Source: Gracilaria domingensis
Lineage: Eukaryota; Rhodophyta; Florideophyceae; Gracilariales; Gracilariaceae
DNA: 64,000 nucleotides
Direction of reading: 5' to 3'
Assembly: GCA_022539475.1 (NCBI GenBank)
Contig: VCMS01000152.1
Location: 1 to 64,000, forward strand
This document shows, piece after piece, positions 53,520-63,854 of this stretch. The first letter of the stretch is position 1; the number at the start of each line of letters is the position of its first letter. The translations under genes and the position numbers were made by a program. Under the pieces are notes generated by a model. That model did not search any database and had not been told where the DNA came from. It saw only the letters and a program-made list of their open reading frames with translations.

Positions 53520-53960
53520 TCCCTCAGATAACCCATATTCGAATTACGAAACCTGAAGATGTTAATTGGATCTCTTTAAGATGTCCATATGATATACGTA
53601 AATGATGCTCAAATGATGCATGAAGTATATCCAAATAATAACCGCCTGATAGGCATATGATGTACGAAGAGATATCCATTGGATTTTGTGATGTCCAAAT
53701 GATGCACGGCAGATTTCCGGACATCCATAGGACATATCTTCATGCATCATATGAAGATCTTCGGAATGGTTTCTGTATATCCAAAGGACATGTGAAGGGC
53801 ATCAAGTTGGCGCATCCAACGGGGTACCACGGCATATCATTCGGATGTCCTAGATGCGCAGAAGATATCCAAATGATGTTCCATAGATGCCCCAATTTTT
53901 CATCCGATAGACATCCATTGCGCATCACTTTATCTCACAGGGACAGGGAGGAGAGTCTCC
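53520..53960. repeat. AT-rich insertion made of GATATCCAAATGATG-like repeats
   Basis: A 440-bp segment between RNase H and integrase whose composition differs sharply from its host. Short related words recur: GATGTCCAAATGATG (about 53690), GATATCCAAATGATG (about 53864), GATGTCCATATGATAT (about 53579), and TATATCC-AAATAAT and TATATCC-AAAGGAC variants. They occur in both directions with no fixed spacing. The open frames through it are repeat by-products. The ends could not be placed exactly and no target duplication was found. Confidence 0.7.
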
Positions 53961-53961
53961 A

Positions 53962-55491
53962 CTACCACTTGGTACGTACTGTCACATGCCAGTATCCCTT
54001 CAGAACTTCGTTGACCTCGTGGTTCGCTGATTCTACTGTAAAACATGGAATGTCGTCGTCCACTGGGTCAGTGTCCATTCCTTCGGTATTCAACCCGGAC
54101 ATTGCATCCGCCACTCGGTGCTTGACCCCGGGGCGGTACTGCACATCGTAGTCAAACTCCGAGAGTCTTAGGCGCCATCGGTCCAGACGACCTGATGCGT
54201 CCGCCAAACCTAATATCCACCTCAAGGAGTCATGATCCGTTCGAAGCGTGAAGCGCACACCATATAGATAGGGACGTAGCATGAGCATACTCCAAACAAC
54301 CGATAGGCATTCTTTCTCCGTTACGGTATAGTTCTGCTCTGCTTGGTTCAGAGCTCTACTCCAGTACCCAATTGGTGCGAGCTTGCCATCCTCCTGTTCC
54401 TGCATGAGGCAGCAACGTATTTGGGCGTCCGACGCGTCTGTGACCAGCGTATACGGGAGTCCCGTTTTGGGCAGTGCCAGTACCGGTGGGGAGAGAAGAG
54501 CTGCCTTCAATGTGTGGAAAGCCTCTACCTCGTCTTCTTCCAAGTGGTCGAAGTGTGTGGGCTGCCCTTTCTGCAACCTCCGGTTCAGGGCGGCCGCTAT
54601 CTTTGCAAAACCCTTAATGAACCGCCGATAGACGTTACATAGACCTATAAAGGATCGTATGTCCGTCTGCGATGTAGGGAGCTGCGCTTCCTGTACCGCT
54701 CGGATATTCCGTTTGGTCACTTCGAGTTTCCCGGGGCTAATTGTATGCCCTAGGTACTCTACCTCTTGGTTGGAGAACATACACTTTCGTAGTTTGAGGG
54801 TCACGCCCGCCTCCTGTAGCAACCGCAATACCACTCGGACGTGTGAGAAGTGTTCCTCAATGGATCGCGAGTAGATGACTACATCATCTATATATACCAA
54901 TGCAGTTGTCCACTTCACCTTAGACAGTATGATGTCTAATGCTCCTTGGAACGTAGCTGGGGCGTTTCGCAAACCGAACGGCATGCGTAAGAAGTGATAC
55001 AGGCCTGCGTGGCATGTAAACGCGGTCTTATCACGATCGCCCTCTGGTACTTCGATCTGCCTATAGCCGCAGTTCGCGTCCAGTGTGGTGAGTATGTTCG
55101 CATCTCCTAGGGAGTCGATGCATTCATCCATCCTCGGGATGGGATATGAGTCCCTTACCGTTACGGCGTTGAGTTTTCTGTAGTCAATACAAAACCTCAT
55201 GCGGGTCTCTCCTCGTTTTTGGACTAGCACTACAGGGCTAGCCCATTCCGAGTTTGCCGGCTCTATAACCCCCTCGCGGAGCATCCGCTCCACCTCCTCC
55301 AGCTCTACCTCACGGGCCTTATGTCCGGCGCGGTATGGCTGTTGGTGGATGGGACGGGAGTCCGGTCTGACGTCAATCCTATGCTGGGTGGCCTTAATGG
55401 CTCCCAGTTTACCAGACCACATGGTACTGAATGGCTCCAAGAGTCCGAGGATCCGGGCTCTGAGCTCTTCCCCTTCAAGTCCTATACTCAC
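53962..55491 (-). pseudogene. pol: Element B reverse transcriptase and RNase H
   Basis: 509 codons, open. RT: HQQPYRAGHKAREVELEEVE, SEWASPVVLVQKRGETRMRF, YPIPRMDECIDSLG, TLDANCGYRQIEVPEGDRDK, RMPFGLRNAPATFQGALDI, active site ALVYIDDVVIYS (YIDD in place of YLDD/YVDD), and VTLKLRKCMF. RNase H: VTDASDAQIRCCLMQEQ, YWSRALNQAEQNYTVTEKE and RTDHDSLRWI, with all catalytic acids kept. It overlaps the protease frame by 4 bp (GTGA) and lies in the -1 frame, so it is made by frameshifting. It runs into the AT-rich insertion at 53961, which cuts it from integrase. Confidence 0.92.
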
Positions 55492-56741
55492 TTCCGTTTT
55501 CCATTGGTCACTGGGTCGAGCTCCAGTTTCGGGTCTTCTCGCTCAGCTAGTCGCTGCACCATATGGTCTGTCTGCGGCGAATTGGCACTGCCTCCCACCT
55601 CCTTAGCGTCCACGGCCTCGTGAGACCATTGTGGTTTGATCGTAAAGATCGTGCGGGGAGCCGGTAGGGCCAGACCAATTACTGTGTGCTTTGGCAACTT
55701 AACCGGGCGGTTGCTGAAGTTACTGAGGTAGACCTGAAACGGTTTTGTCGGTATGTTGTCGACTATACCATTTGCCATTAAGGTCATATGTCGTTCGGCC
55801 AACCGTGAGTGGTTCTGAATAGATAACAAACCAGGTTGTTGGCATGTCACCTTCACGACCAAGTGGTTCATAGGCGGTATCGTTACCGATTTTGCCAGTC
55901 GCACCTTGTTAGAGAGTGTATTTTCCGGAACGGGTTGGTGGCGAATGCTTTTCTCCGTGGGAGAGGCACCCTTGTGGTTACCCACGATGGCGATACGGGG
56001 ACCATTGTGGAACAGCACCGTCTTAGAGCGTGGGAAAATTGCCCTGACGTGCTGGTCTATAAAGGTCGTCCCGAGGATACAGTCTGTTGCCAGTTGGTTA
56101 ACGACTATGAAACGGACTCGGAACTTCATGGTGTCAATCAATACCATTATGGTAAGCGCGCCCATAACGGTTAATGGTTTGTTATTGGCGTCAACCAGCG
56201 GGTTAGTTAATGTACATGGCTGAAGCGTAGTAAGTTGTCTGTTAGTTAATAGTTTGGAATTCACCAGATTAGGTCCTGCCCCGGTGTCCAGGACAGCTAC
56301 GCATGGTACCAAGTGGTTAGAAGAAAACCCGAGGGTGACGTTTACCTTATAGTTATTACGCTTGAGGAACCATATGGGTTCGGTGCCATCCATGAGGCTC
56401 TCCTCCCCTGTAACCAATGGGTAATTGTCCATACTTGCACCACTTGGTTCTGGAAGGCCTTCCACATTCGGACAGTTGGGGGAGGCCTCTATCCCAACTG
56501 TTCGGCGTTTTCCGCCTGCGGGGCGGGCTCCGCTTGGTCCTGCTCCATAATTATGTGTACCTGATGAGGTGTGGCTGCATTGGGGCGCGCATTTGCGTGT
56601 CCCGTGCCTGCGCTCCGCGCTGTAGGCCCAAATATATCCTGGTGGTTCTGCTGGCGAGCAGTCAGGAGAGCGTTCCTGTTCTGCGGAGCCACACTCGGGC
56701 ACGCTGTTGCCAAGTGGTGAGGCGATAAACAGAACCAGCAT
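55488..56741 (-). CDS. pro: Element B aspartic protease region
   Basis: 417 codons in the -1 frame relative to gag, overlapping it by 253 bp and followed by RT in the next -1 frame. The active site VAVLDTGAGPNLV (DTG) and the second conserved block ILGTTFIDQHV are intact. After these come about 150 residues of spacer (TIPPMNHLVVKVTCQQPG and so on) leading to RT. The first 100 residues mirror the Gag end in another frame and need not be translated. Retroviral-type proteases act as dimers to cut Gag and Pol. Confidence 0.85.
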   Translation of the reverse strand: MLVLFIASPLGNSVPECGSAEQERSPDCSPAEPPGYIWAYSAERRHGTRKCAPQCSHTSSGTHNYGAGPSGARPAGGKRRTVGIEASPNCPNVEGLPEPSGASMDNYPLVTGEESLMDGTEPIWFLKRNNYKVNVTLGFSSNHLVPCVAVLDTGAGPNLVNSKLLTNRQLTTLQPCTLTNPLVDANNKPLTVMGALTIMVLIDTMKFRVRFIVVNQLATDCILGTTFIDQHVRAIFPRSKTVLFHNGPRIAIVGNHKGASPTEKSIRHQPVPENTLSNKVRLAKSVTIPPMNHLVVKVTCQQPGLLSIQNHSRLAERHMTLMANGIVDNIPTKPFQVYLSNFSNRPVKLPKHTVIGLALPAPRTIFTIKPQWSHEAVDAKEVGGSANSPQTDHMVQRLAEREDPKLELDPVTNGKRK

Positions 56742-58757
56742 AGGAGATTACCGGTTGTGGGGTCCTTCATCGCGAGCGACGGCGCGCGTGATGGGGGACG
56801 ACCTCCAGCCGGTGCTCCACTCCGTTGCTGCGGGGGTGGTCCTCTATCAACATATTGGTTGAATGGCACCTCTAGGACTGGACTGACCGGTATGGATACC
56901 TGTGATGGTGGAGCTGAGGTTTGCCTCGAGGGTGGCTCGCTGGATAGCGAGCTGGACCAGGAGGTGTTATTGTGCGATCGAGTTGTCGGTTGTGCATGCA
57001 CCAAGTGGACTGGGTGACCCTGGGAGGCGTATTGTGTGGATGCCTCATCCGTACTGGTCTCCTCTTCCTCTACGTCAAACACTGACCGCCTGGGTTTTCG
57101 TTTCTCCTTCGATGGTTTGCCAAGTGGTGCGGAGTCTTTTCTGGCGCCTGACCGGACGGTGTCGCCTAGCTCCTGTGCATGTCGGGCTAGTGCGTTGTAG
57201 TCGACCGTGCGGTTGGTGGCTAGGTAGTTACGAACCTGTGATCGGATAGATTTCGCCACGTTGTCGACGTACATCGATTTCAACCTCTTGGTAGTAAAGA
57301 CACTTCCACAGCGGGAGGCTAATGCCCACAGGGAGCGAGCGAATTCCAATTCGGTCTGTCCTGCGCGCTGGCGGTACGCAAGTACCTCTGCGTACGTCTC
57401 TTGAATCACCTCATCGGTCGTGTAGGTTTCCAGTAGAAAGTTAAGCACCTGTGGGTATGTCGTCAACATTTCCGTTTGGTCCTCGTCCACCGCCATGGTG
57501 TTCCCTTGGAGGCGGCTATGGAGCAACGCTCCAGCTTGAACAGTTAGGTAGAATTGAAACAACCACATGGCTGCTGCCTCTGAAAACCCATTCTGGTCAC
57601 AAGCGATCTTGAACCTTTGAAAGAAATCAATGAGCGCAATAGGGTCATCCCCGCTAAAGCGAGTCTCACCCAGTTGGAAACGAAGCTTCTTATGATGCTT
57701 CGTTATCTTCTGAGCTACCTCTTTGGTATAATCAACCTGTCTGTTCTCCAATCTATAGGTACGATAGTCAACCGCTTTGGTGAATAAATCGTTAAGCGGT
57801 GTAAGCACCTCTAGGTCAGTCTCTTCGTCGGAAGTTGAGTCCGAATCATTGTACCTTTCGGTCTTACCCTTGCGGGCATTCTTTCATTTCTTCTGGCGAG
57901 AGTCCTTCCTCTTGCGTCGTGAATCTTTACGGTCGTCGTATCCTGACGAATCCGAATCGGTGTCTGAGGACGAAGAGTTCGAGTCCGACCGGCGACTCTT
58001 TCTCTTTCCCCTTTTGGTTTTCTTCTTCTTACCATTTGGTTTACGTCGACGCTCGTCTCCTGAGCTTGACGAATCTCCATCAGGGTCTCCACCACTTGGT
58101 CCTGTCGGAGCTACACCAGTGGGTTGGGGGAGGTATACGTACCTCGGGCCCTCCAGGCCAGGAGGCTCTGCCCCTTTCCCCATGCGGTCGATAAATCCTT
58201 CACCAATCGGTTGTGTAGGAAGGTTAGGATGGATAATACCAGGTGGTTTGGTGGCTTCTACTGCCGGCCGGGGGGCTTGCTTCATGAGCGCGGCCTGGGC
58301 CACCATCTCAGGTTGAAGCTTAGCCCCCCTGCTGCTGCAGAGCCAGCATAACCAATCGGTCGATGTGTACTCGTATCTCGTTCTCTAGGTACTGTAACAC
58401 CACCACGGGTACCTTGTCGAGGACCTCCTGGGAGGCTCGATCAACTACCACTCGGGTGACCTCGTCCAGGTTCAGTCGCGGCCCGACTGGCACCTCTATT
58501 TGGTCTACCACTGGGGTTGTTACAGGAGCGGGCTCCTCCATTGCGGAGCCTGCTCCTTCGTTCACTTGGTCAGCCCGGGGAAGGGTCGAGGGGCCCCCAG
58601 CCTCTCGGTCTACCTTCTTCCCCCTCGGTGGGCGTTCCTTCCGAATCAGGTCCTTCGGGTAATCCAACACCGGATAGGACACTGAAACCCGTACGGGGTG
58701 GCCACTTGGTGGAGCGCTCGGCGCCCTTTTCGGGTGACGCACGCCCCGTTTCTCCAT
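56489..58757 (-). pseudogene. gag: Element B Gag with zinc knuckle
   Basis: About 755 codons from ATG 58757. A 1-nt shift in a G6 run (58324-58329) and TGA 57884-57886 interrupt it. Parts: Pro-rich N-terminus, a Leu-rich helix (VVVLQYLENEIRVHIDRLV), a Lys/Arg then Ser/Asp-rich tract (about 57890-58090), the capsid-like helical core (FSGDDPIALIDFFQRFKIAC to IRSQVRNYLATNRTVDYNAL), a basic and Ser/Pro-rich segment, and one CCHC zinc knuckle CWFCLSPHHLATAC that binds RNA. The element E Gag is homologous through the core. It is the first gene after the primer binding site. Confidence 0.9.
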
Positions 58758-58870
58758 TTAGGTAATTGGTGTCGGGGCAAATTGCTTCGGCAACGGGAAC
58801 CAAACCACTGGGGTATCTCGTGACTTCCAAATCCTTCCTTTCCAAAACCACTTGGTCTTCACAAATTCTA

Positions 58871-58883
58871 GGTCAGGAGACCA
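58871..58883 (-). promoter_or_regulatory. Primer binding site of element B
   Basis: Minus strand TGGTCTCCTGACC, starting 5 nt after the 5' LTR. It begins with TGG, complementary to a tRNA CCA end. It differs at one base from the site of element E. The tRNA was not identified. Confidence 0.65.
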
Positions 58884-58888
58884 AAATA

Positions 58889-59897
58889 TGTGGTATAACC
58901 GATCGGTGCGAGCTGTGAGGGGAAATCACTGCGTGGGCTCAACCCTGCGGAGGGATGAAACGCGTGACACCCAATAGGTCGGCAGCACCCGCGGTTGCCT
59001 ATAGTGCACGGTGACCAAGTGGTGAATACGCCTGCACTGGTGTGCGGCAGGCACCTATAACCCTCGAGGACAGCAAAACTAATAGAGGACTACTAGACTT
59101 ACCAATTGGTGACTGTAGAACCGAACTGGTGTCTAATTAGCCTAGTTGGTGCTTGATGTGGTGCAATTCCACGAGTGGGCAAACAAGAGCCGCGTCGCAG
59201 AAAGCGAACCTACAGGGTGTTCGAGCCCCGCTCCCTATAGGGGTAGGGTCGGTGGTAGAACCCTCCGGTAGGGCTGACACAGGTCAGGCGTAAATCCGGG
59301 CAGCCCCGTCCTGGGCGTGCAGCCGGAGGTTGGGGTGGGTAGAATCGGGGTAGAATCCGGGTAGTTCCGGCGAGCCACAGCGAGTGGAGATACCCAAACC
59401 AACGGTGTTGGGCAAAACGGGCACCCAACGAGCCGCGCAACGGTGCACTGACTCGCGAGATCGAGAAATATTCGCGGACAACGTGGGTCAAACCTGTATA
59501 ACAGGGCAGAGCGATAGGAGCCGTATGACGGAAATAATAACAATGAAAAACACCTCGTTGCATCCCCACAGAGGGCGTTTTGCTCTACACTTGACTTTAC
59601 CATTCTGTGTGGGAGGTTGGCGTCTCGGAGGTTTAGTACACCCGAGCGCCTCTTCGGCTCCCACGGGCCTAGTGCCACGTAAGCCACCTGGAGATGCATT
59701 TGTGGTGCACCACCCCAACCACATATCTATAGTACCTAGTAAATATTAATTCCAAATTAATGAAAATAAACTAATTAGTCCTTGCCAAGCCTGCGCTTAG
59801 CGTCCCACGTGGTACAGTAGACACACGAGTCCGGGAGCACGTGACATCACCACTTGGGCTTGGAGAGCCCCCGTTGAGCCAGCCGAGCTATACCACA
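58889..59897 (-). repeat. 5' LTR of element B (571 bp plus nested insert)
   Basis: Plus-strand parts 58889-59156 and 59595-59897 add up to 571 bp, the same as the 3' LTR. It starts TGTGGTATAACCG and ends CTATACCACA, followed by the CGAGT duplication. It is interrupted by a family A solo LTR with its CTTGA duplication. Confidence 0.93.
59157..59589 (+). repeat. Solo LTR, family A short form (433 bp), nested in element B
   Basis: TGTGGTGCAATTCC to TTTTGCTCTACA between perfect CTTGA copies (59152-59156 and 59590-59594). It matches both ends of the 855-bp copy at 45885 but lacks about 420 internal bases. Family A was thus active after element B. Confidence 0.93.
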
Positions 59898-59902
59898 CGA
59901 GT

Positions 59903-60216
59903 ATACCAAATATCGGAGATCGGCGTAGCTAACAGAACATATTGGAATTTCCAGGAACGCAGAAGAAGATTTATTACAGCCACACGTGCGGCGGCATGGC
60001 AGGCGAGAGAACGACGCCGGCGGATACAAGAGCTCTGCTCTGCTCTCTGCCTGGCAGTCGGATGCTCGGCGGGCCAGCCGTCGCGGCGCACGCGCACGCT
60101 GACCTTCTCTGCGTCCCTGGAGCTTCCCTGGGCCCGTTTGAGTCAACTAACGCGTCGTGGCCCAAGCTGATCCCCACACGCTCCTCGACCCTCCTTCGTT
60201 TCCTTGGAGACAAGCC
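59903..60216. other. Flank of element B, nothing recognised
   Basis: Before element B inserted, this was contiguous with 47478. The N-terminal part of the Harbinger transposase would be expected here on the minus strand. No convincing frame was found, so the transposase was already broken or the start is too eroded. Confidence 0.4.
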
Positions 60217-60537
60217 ATGGACACGCTCAGTAGCAGAGATTTGTCTCCGTCTGTAGCACTCATGCTGCAGATCATGCACGAAAAACCCCAACGCAATCAT
60301 AAACACGTTCGCAAAGCAATCAACGACGCAAGTCGTGCTCAAGATAACCAAGACAGCAATCCGCCTCTGTTTGAGGACATTTTAACCCACATTGAAACAC
60401 AGACGCTTAGCGAAAGCACCGCTCTGCTTCCCAGTCCGACTCTTCTGCAGCACCCTAACGCATGCGGCGCTCTAGCGCAAATCAACACAGCACCCTTTGC
60501 ATCACCAGCACTGACGAACCTCCACTTCCTCGTTCCT
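60217..60537 (+). pseudogene. Unknown gene, 3' end cut by element E
   Basis: ATG 60217 gives 107 residues (MDTLSSRDLSPSVALMLQIM then KHVRKAINDASRAQDNQD and so on), Leu/Ser/Asn-rich and mostly helical, up to the start of the element E LTR at 60538. The apparent stop at 60559-60561 lies in the LTR. No family is recognised. A divergent arrangement with the transposase remnant to the left leaves open that it is the accessory gene of a Harbinger element. Confidence 0.4.
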
Positions 60538-61538
60538 CGTGGAGCAAACACGATCCGGTAATCGGCGCAAGATGCATCTCATAATGAGCACTAACCCCCT
60601 TGGGTGACGTGGCGCACACTATGAATGGTACCCCCATTTTTTGGTTAATTTTTGGAAGAAGTTTCAGGAACCTCTGCGGGTAGAAGTGGGAATTGGCTCT
60701 CGGACACGAGCGGTTGCTGGACTTCGTAGTCGACGTGTATTGTAGATACTCAAGGTGTGCCCGCCGGGGTGTGCATAGGAACCCTGACACTGGGTTATAC
60801 ACGTGTTCGAACCTCGAGAGATACACACCACAACTGTAGTTAGTAGTAGCTTGATTCTTGGTAGATTACTATATAGGCTCGAGCCATCTCGCCCTGGAGC
60901 CCACCAAGTAAACTCACCTGAGTCGCGTCCTATCTCCCAGGACCGGGCTATAGATATTGTTGCCTACGTAGGTTCATTACTCCTCGCGGAGGGTAACCAC
61001 GACTGGTCTCGACATATCTACCCCTCAGGGTCCTTAAGGAAGCCTACGCTTGCACCTACTGTTGGTTTCTTGCTATTGTTCCGATATCGGCTAACGTCGA
61101 GCGTCTTGGCCAAGGAGTGGCGTCGCTCTGGACACAGTCGCCTGGTTTAGGTACCGCTTCCGCCCCCGTACGGGTATTCTTTGGCCCCACTTTGGTACAT
61201 TCTGTTGGCACCACTGCGTGGTCGTCGCGCCGCTGTCGGCCCTGTTTCCGCCGGTTGGCGCGGGCCGTAGCTTCGCTTCGTGGTCGGTTTCTGTGTACAC
61301 CGTCCACACGGTTGAGTGTTCGTGATCCCATCTCTTGGGCTCTATCTCGTCACCCACTTGGGCTCCGCTCCTTTCTCGGTTTCACCTCTGTAGGTATAGC
61401 CAGTCACCGTCTCTGGTCTTACACCCGGCTTGCTTCTCGCTTGAGCACGGACAGAGGGCTGTGTCGCTGAGACTGCCCATATAGGAAGCAGGACTCGGAC
61501 ATCCTGTGGATCATCCCCATTTCTGGGTTTGCTCTACA
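60538..61538 (+). repeat. 5' LTR of element E (about 1001 bp)
   Basis: Starts CGTGGAGCAAACACG (the first base changed from the usual T) and ends GTTTGCTCTACA. It is aligned with the element C family through GACGTGGCG, CCTCAGGGTCCTTAAGGA and the CCGCCGGTTGGC region. Open frames inside are LTR sequence. Confidence 0.85.
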
Positions 61539-61540
61539 TC

Positions 61541-61553
61541 TGGTCTCCCGACC
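61541..61553 (+). promoter_or_regulatory. Primer binding site of element E
   Basis: TGGTCTCCCGACC, 2 nt after the LTR and followed by TAG as in element B. The shared sequence shows that both families use the same tRNA, not identified here. Confidence 0.65.
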
Positions 61554-61749
61554 TAGAAAGGTGTGAAGTCAGGAGGTACTCTAACGAGTTTAGAAGCTTG
61601 ATCGATTGGATTGCCCCCTCGGGAGGTTGTATTCTAGTGCCCTCACCCCTTGGGTTCACTGGAAACAGTTTCTCGATTTACCCCGTGTATCGGTGATCTG
61701 GTGGACTTTGGTAACCGTTCTTACTGGTTGTTGATCGGTAATCTGCAGT

Positions 61750-63854
61750 ATGCCCATATCAACTCGGACCTCCAGGGCTCGCTCCGTTAACTCGGCTAGC
61801 TCCGTTCCTACGGCTGCTTCCCGCGCACAGGCGCCTGCCCCGGAGGGAGATCCTAATCCAGAACTCACCCGATCCCGAGAAGCAACCCCATTGGGTGAAG
61901 TACCCCAAGAGGCTGTTGTCCCCATGACCCCCCGAGCGGCCACCGCCACCGGTAGTGGAGACACCGTCTTCAGCTCCTTTGGGAGCACAGACCCCGCTGG
62001 CGATACGAAGTCTAAGAGCCAGGATGGACAATGCTGACATTGCCCATACGGACCTCAAAGAGGGCGTGGAGGATCTTAGACAGACTTTGGAACACGCCCA
62101 AGTTAGGGAAGTCTCAGGAGATATTCGCCTTCTGAGGCAGGAAATGAATTTCTTCTTAGAAAGTTTTGGGACCCCGCAGGTTTTTGTTGACGACTAACGA
62201 CAAACGGTTCAAGAATCTCGCATCGAGCGGCAACGATTACAAGCCAGGTTGGACAATCTGGAAGCAATTATCCGAATGGATGAAGATTTAGGAGCCGCGG
62301 AACGGAACAAATCCGAATCGAAAGCCTCGGTACGTCGTTCCGATAAGCGGAGTCGCCGGAAGCCTAAGAAGGAGTCGCGCCATTTCTCGGATTCATCTGA
62401 TTCTGACTCCGATAGTAGCTCGGATAGCTCGTCATCCTCGTCATCTTCCGATTCCTCGGCTAGTGACTATCATAAGAGTTCCCGTTCTACTCGGTCCAAG
62501 GCTACTCATTCCACTGTTGGAGCTATTCGCACCCGCAAAAAGGGAAAGAGCCACCCTGGTTTGAAGGAGATCAAACCAACGAATCCGTTGTATCGGAAAT
62601 TGCTTTCGTACCGTTGTTATCGGTTGCAGAACACTGCGTTGTCAAGGACCTCTAGAGGCACTGGAAAAGTTAGGGACTACATCCGTAGACTCGGCGTTAC
62701 ACTCAACAAGAAAGAGTTTACAGGAGAGGACCCAATCATGGTGCTAGATTTCCTCGCGAGGTGTGTTTAAGAAGCGGACATCCTCGGTATGAGTGAGGGA
62801 CAGGCGTTTATAACCCTCCCGTATTTCTGGATTGGCAGAAGATCAGTTCAAATCCGCACGCGGATCCTCGACAGCCCCTGATGAGGGTGGAGTCACTTGT
62901 TGGCCCGAAGCGGTTCATTACCTTCTCAGGTCATACGCCACTGGTGACGCCATCCAAAAGGCTACCACAGCCCTGAGGGAGACGAAGCAACGACCGGATG
63001 AAGACGAGACGGCTTATTCAACGCGCCTGAACAAGGCCTTTCACCGTTGCGATAATGTACATCTTTCTCAGGAGAGATGTTCCATATTTGTTGATGGATT
63101 GGATTCCGCAATTAGGGCACTTGTCGCCCGACATAGGGAAGAGAAGAGGCGAGTTTCCTACCTAGAGCTCATACAGTATGCCCAGGCAGAAGGAGACACA
63201 CTCCGTGCACGGAGCTCTTCTCGATCTAAATCCCGAAGGGTCCTCTTCGCCGAGAAATCGGATTCTTCACTATCCCGTAGCCGTGGGAATCACTCCAGTA
63301 TTGGCCATGATAAGGTGAACCTCGTAGGTACTGAACTTGAGTCGACTGGCACATCGGACCTTCCCTCGACATCGGCACCGTCTTCGGACACTGACCCGGC
63401 GTTATACGCTCAGGGAAGCCGAGTTCCGGCAACTCCGATACCCTTTTCGGGTCGCAACATGAGGTTCAATCGCCCTGGATGGAGGGATACTGCTCCGCAA
63501 GGTCGTATGGACTTTCGCCCGCACGACAACCCGACCCAAGTGATCTGTTACGAGGGTTACCAATTTGGTCATATCTCAACACAGTGCACGTTCCCTCAGC
63601 GGGAGAGGTCAAAAATTATCGCTCAGTATGAGTTGCTCTCACCAGAGAATCAGGCTCGTGTTCCGAGAACATCCTATGAAGTGGCCAAGTTTGCATTGAA
63701 CCTTTATCAGGGAAATGGAGGAACCAACGTTGCTGTACTTAATCATACATCGGCCCAACCTTCGGTGGAACGACAAATACCCGCGAACGGGAATCAAATC
63801 GATGCCCAGGACGGGAATCGCCAGCAACAGGCGGTACCTGCTCCGAAAAACTAA
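61750..63854 (+). pseudogene. gag: Element E Gag, decayed
   Basis: ATG 61750 (MPISTRTSRARS). A frame change near 61955-62035, TAA 62195-62197, TAA 62768-62770 and another shift near 62825 break it. Parts in order: Ser/Ala/Pro-rich N-terminus, a coiled-coil helix (DLRQTLEHAQVREVSGDIRL), a basic run then a Ser/Asp tract (62386-62460), the helical core (GVTLNKKEFTGEDPIMVLDF to IRALVARHREEKRRVSY) homologous to element B Gag, and a knuckle-like CYEGYQFGHISTQC. In that knuckle the second Cys of CCHC is Gly, so metal binding is probably lost. The stop is at 63852-63854. The following 146 bp presumably begin the protease region. Confidence 0.85.

Larger units (their letters stand above)
47484..59897 (-). 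mobile_element. Element B: full-length 12.4-kb chromovirus
   Basis: A complete insertion bounded by CGAGT at 47479-47483 and 59898-59902. Minus-strand order: 5' LTR (58889-59897), primer binding site, gag, protease, RT-RNase H, integrase, chromodomain, internal polypurine tract, opposite-strand aORF, 3' polypurine tract and 3' LTR (47484-48054). Once the nested solo LTR is discounted both LTRs are 571 bp and differ at only a few per cent of sites, so the insertion is fairly recent. A 440-bp AT-rich segment interrupts pol. Few stops are present, so the family was active not long ago. Confidence 0.95.

Noticed and set aside
53520-53960. 60-165-codon open frames in the AT-rich insert
   Set aside because: They are by-products of the repeated word, with no protein-like composition.
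59903-60160. Minus-strand continuation of the Harbinger transposase across the element B insertion
   Set aside because: Joining the flanks gives a few plausible residues, but stops follow at once, so the match may be chance.
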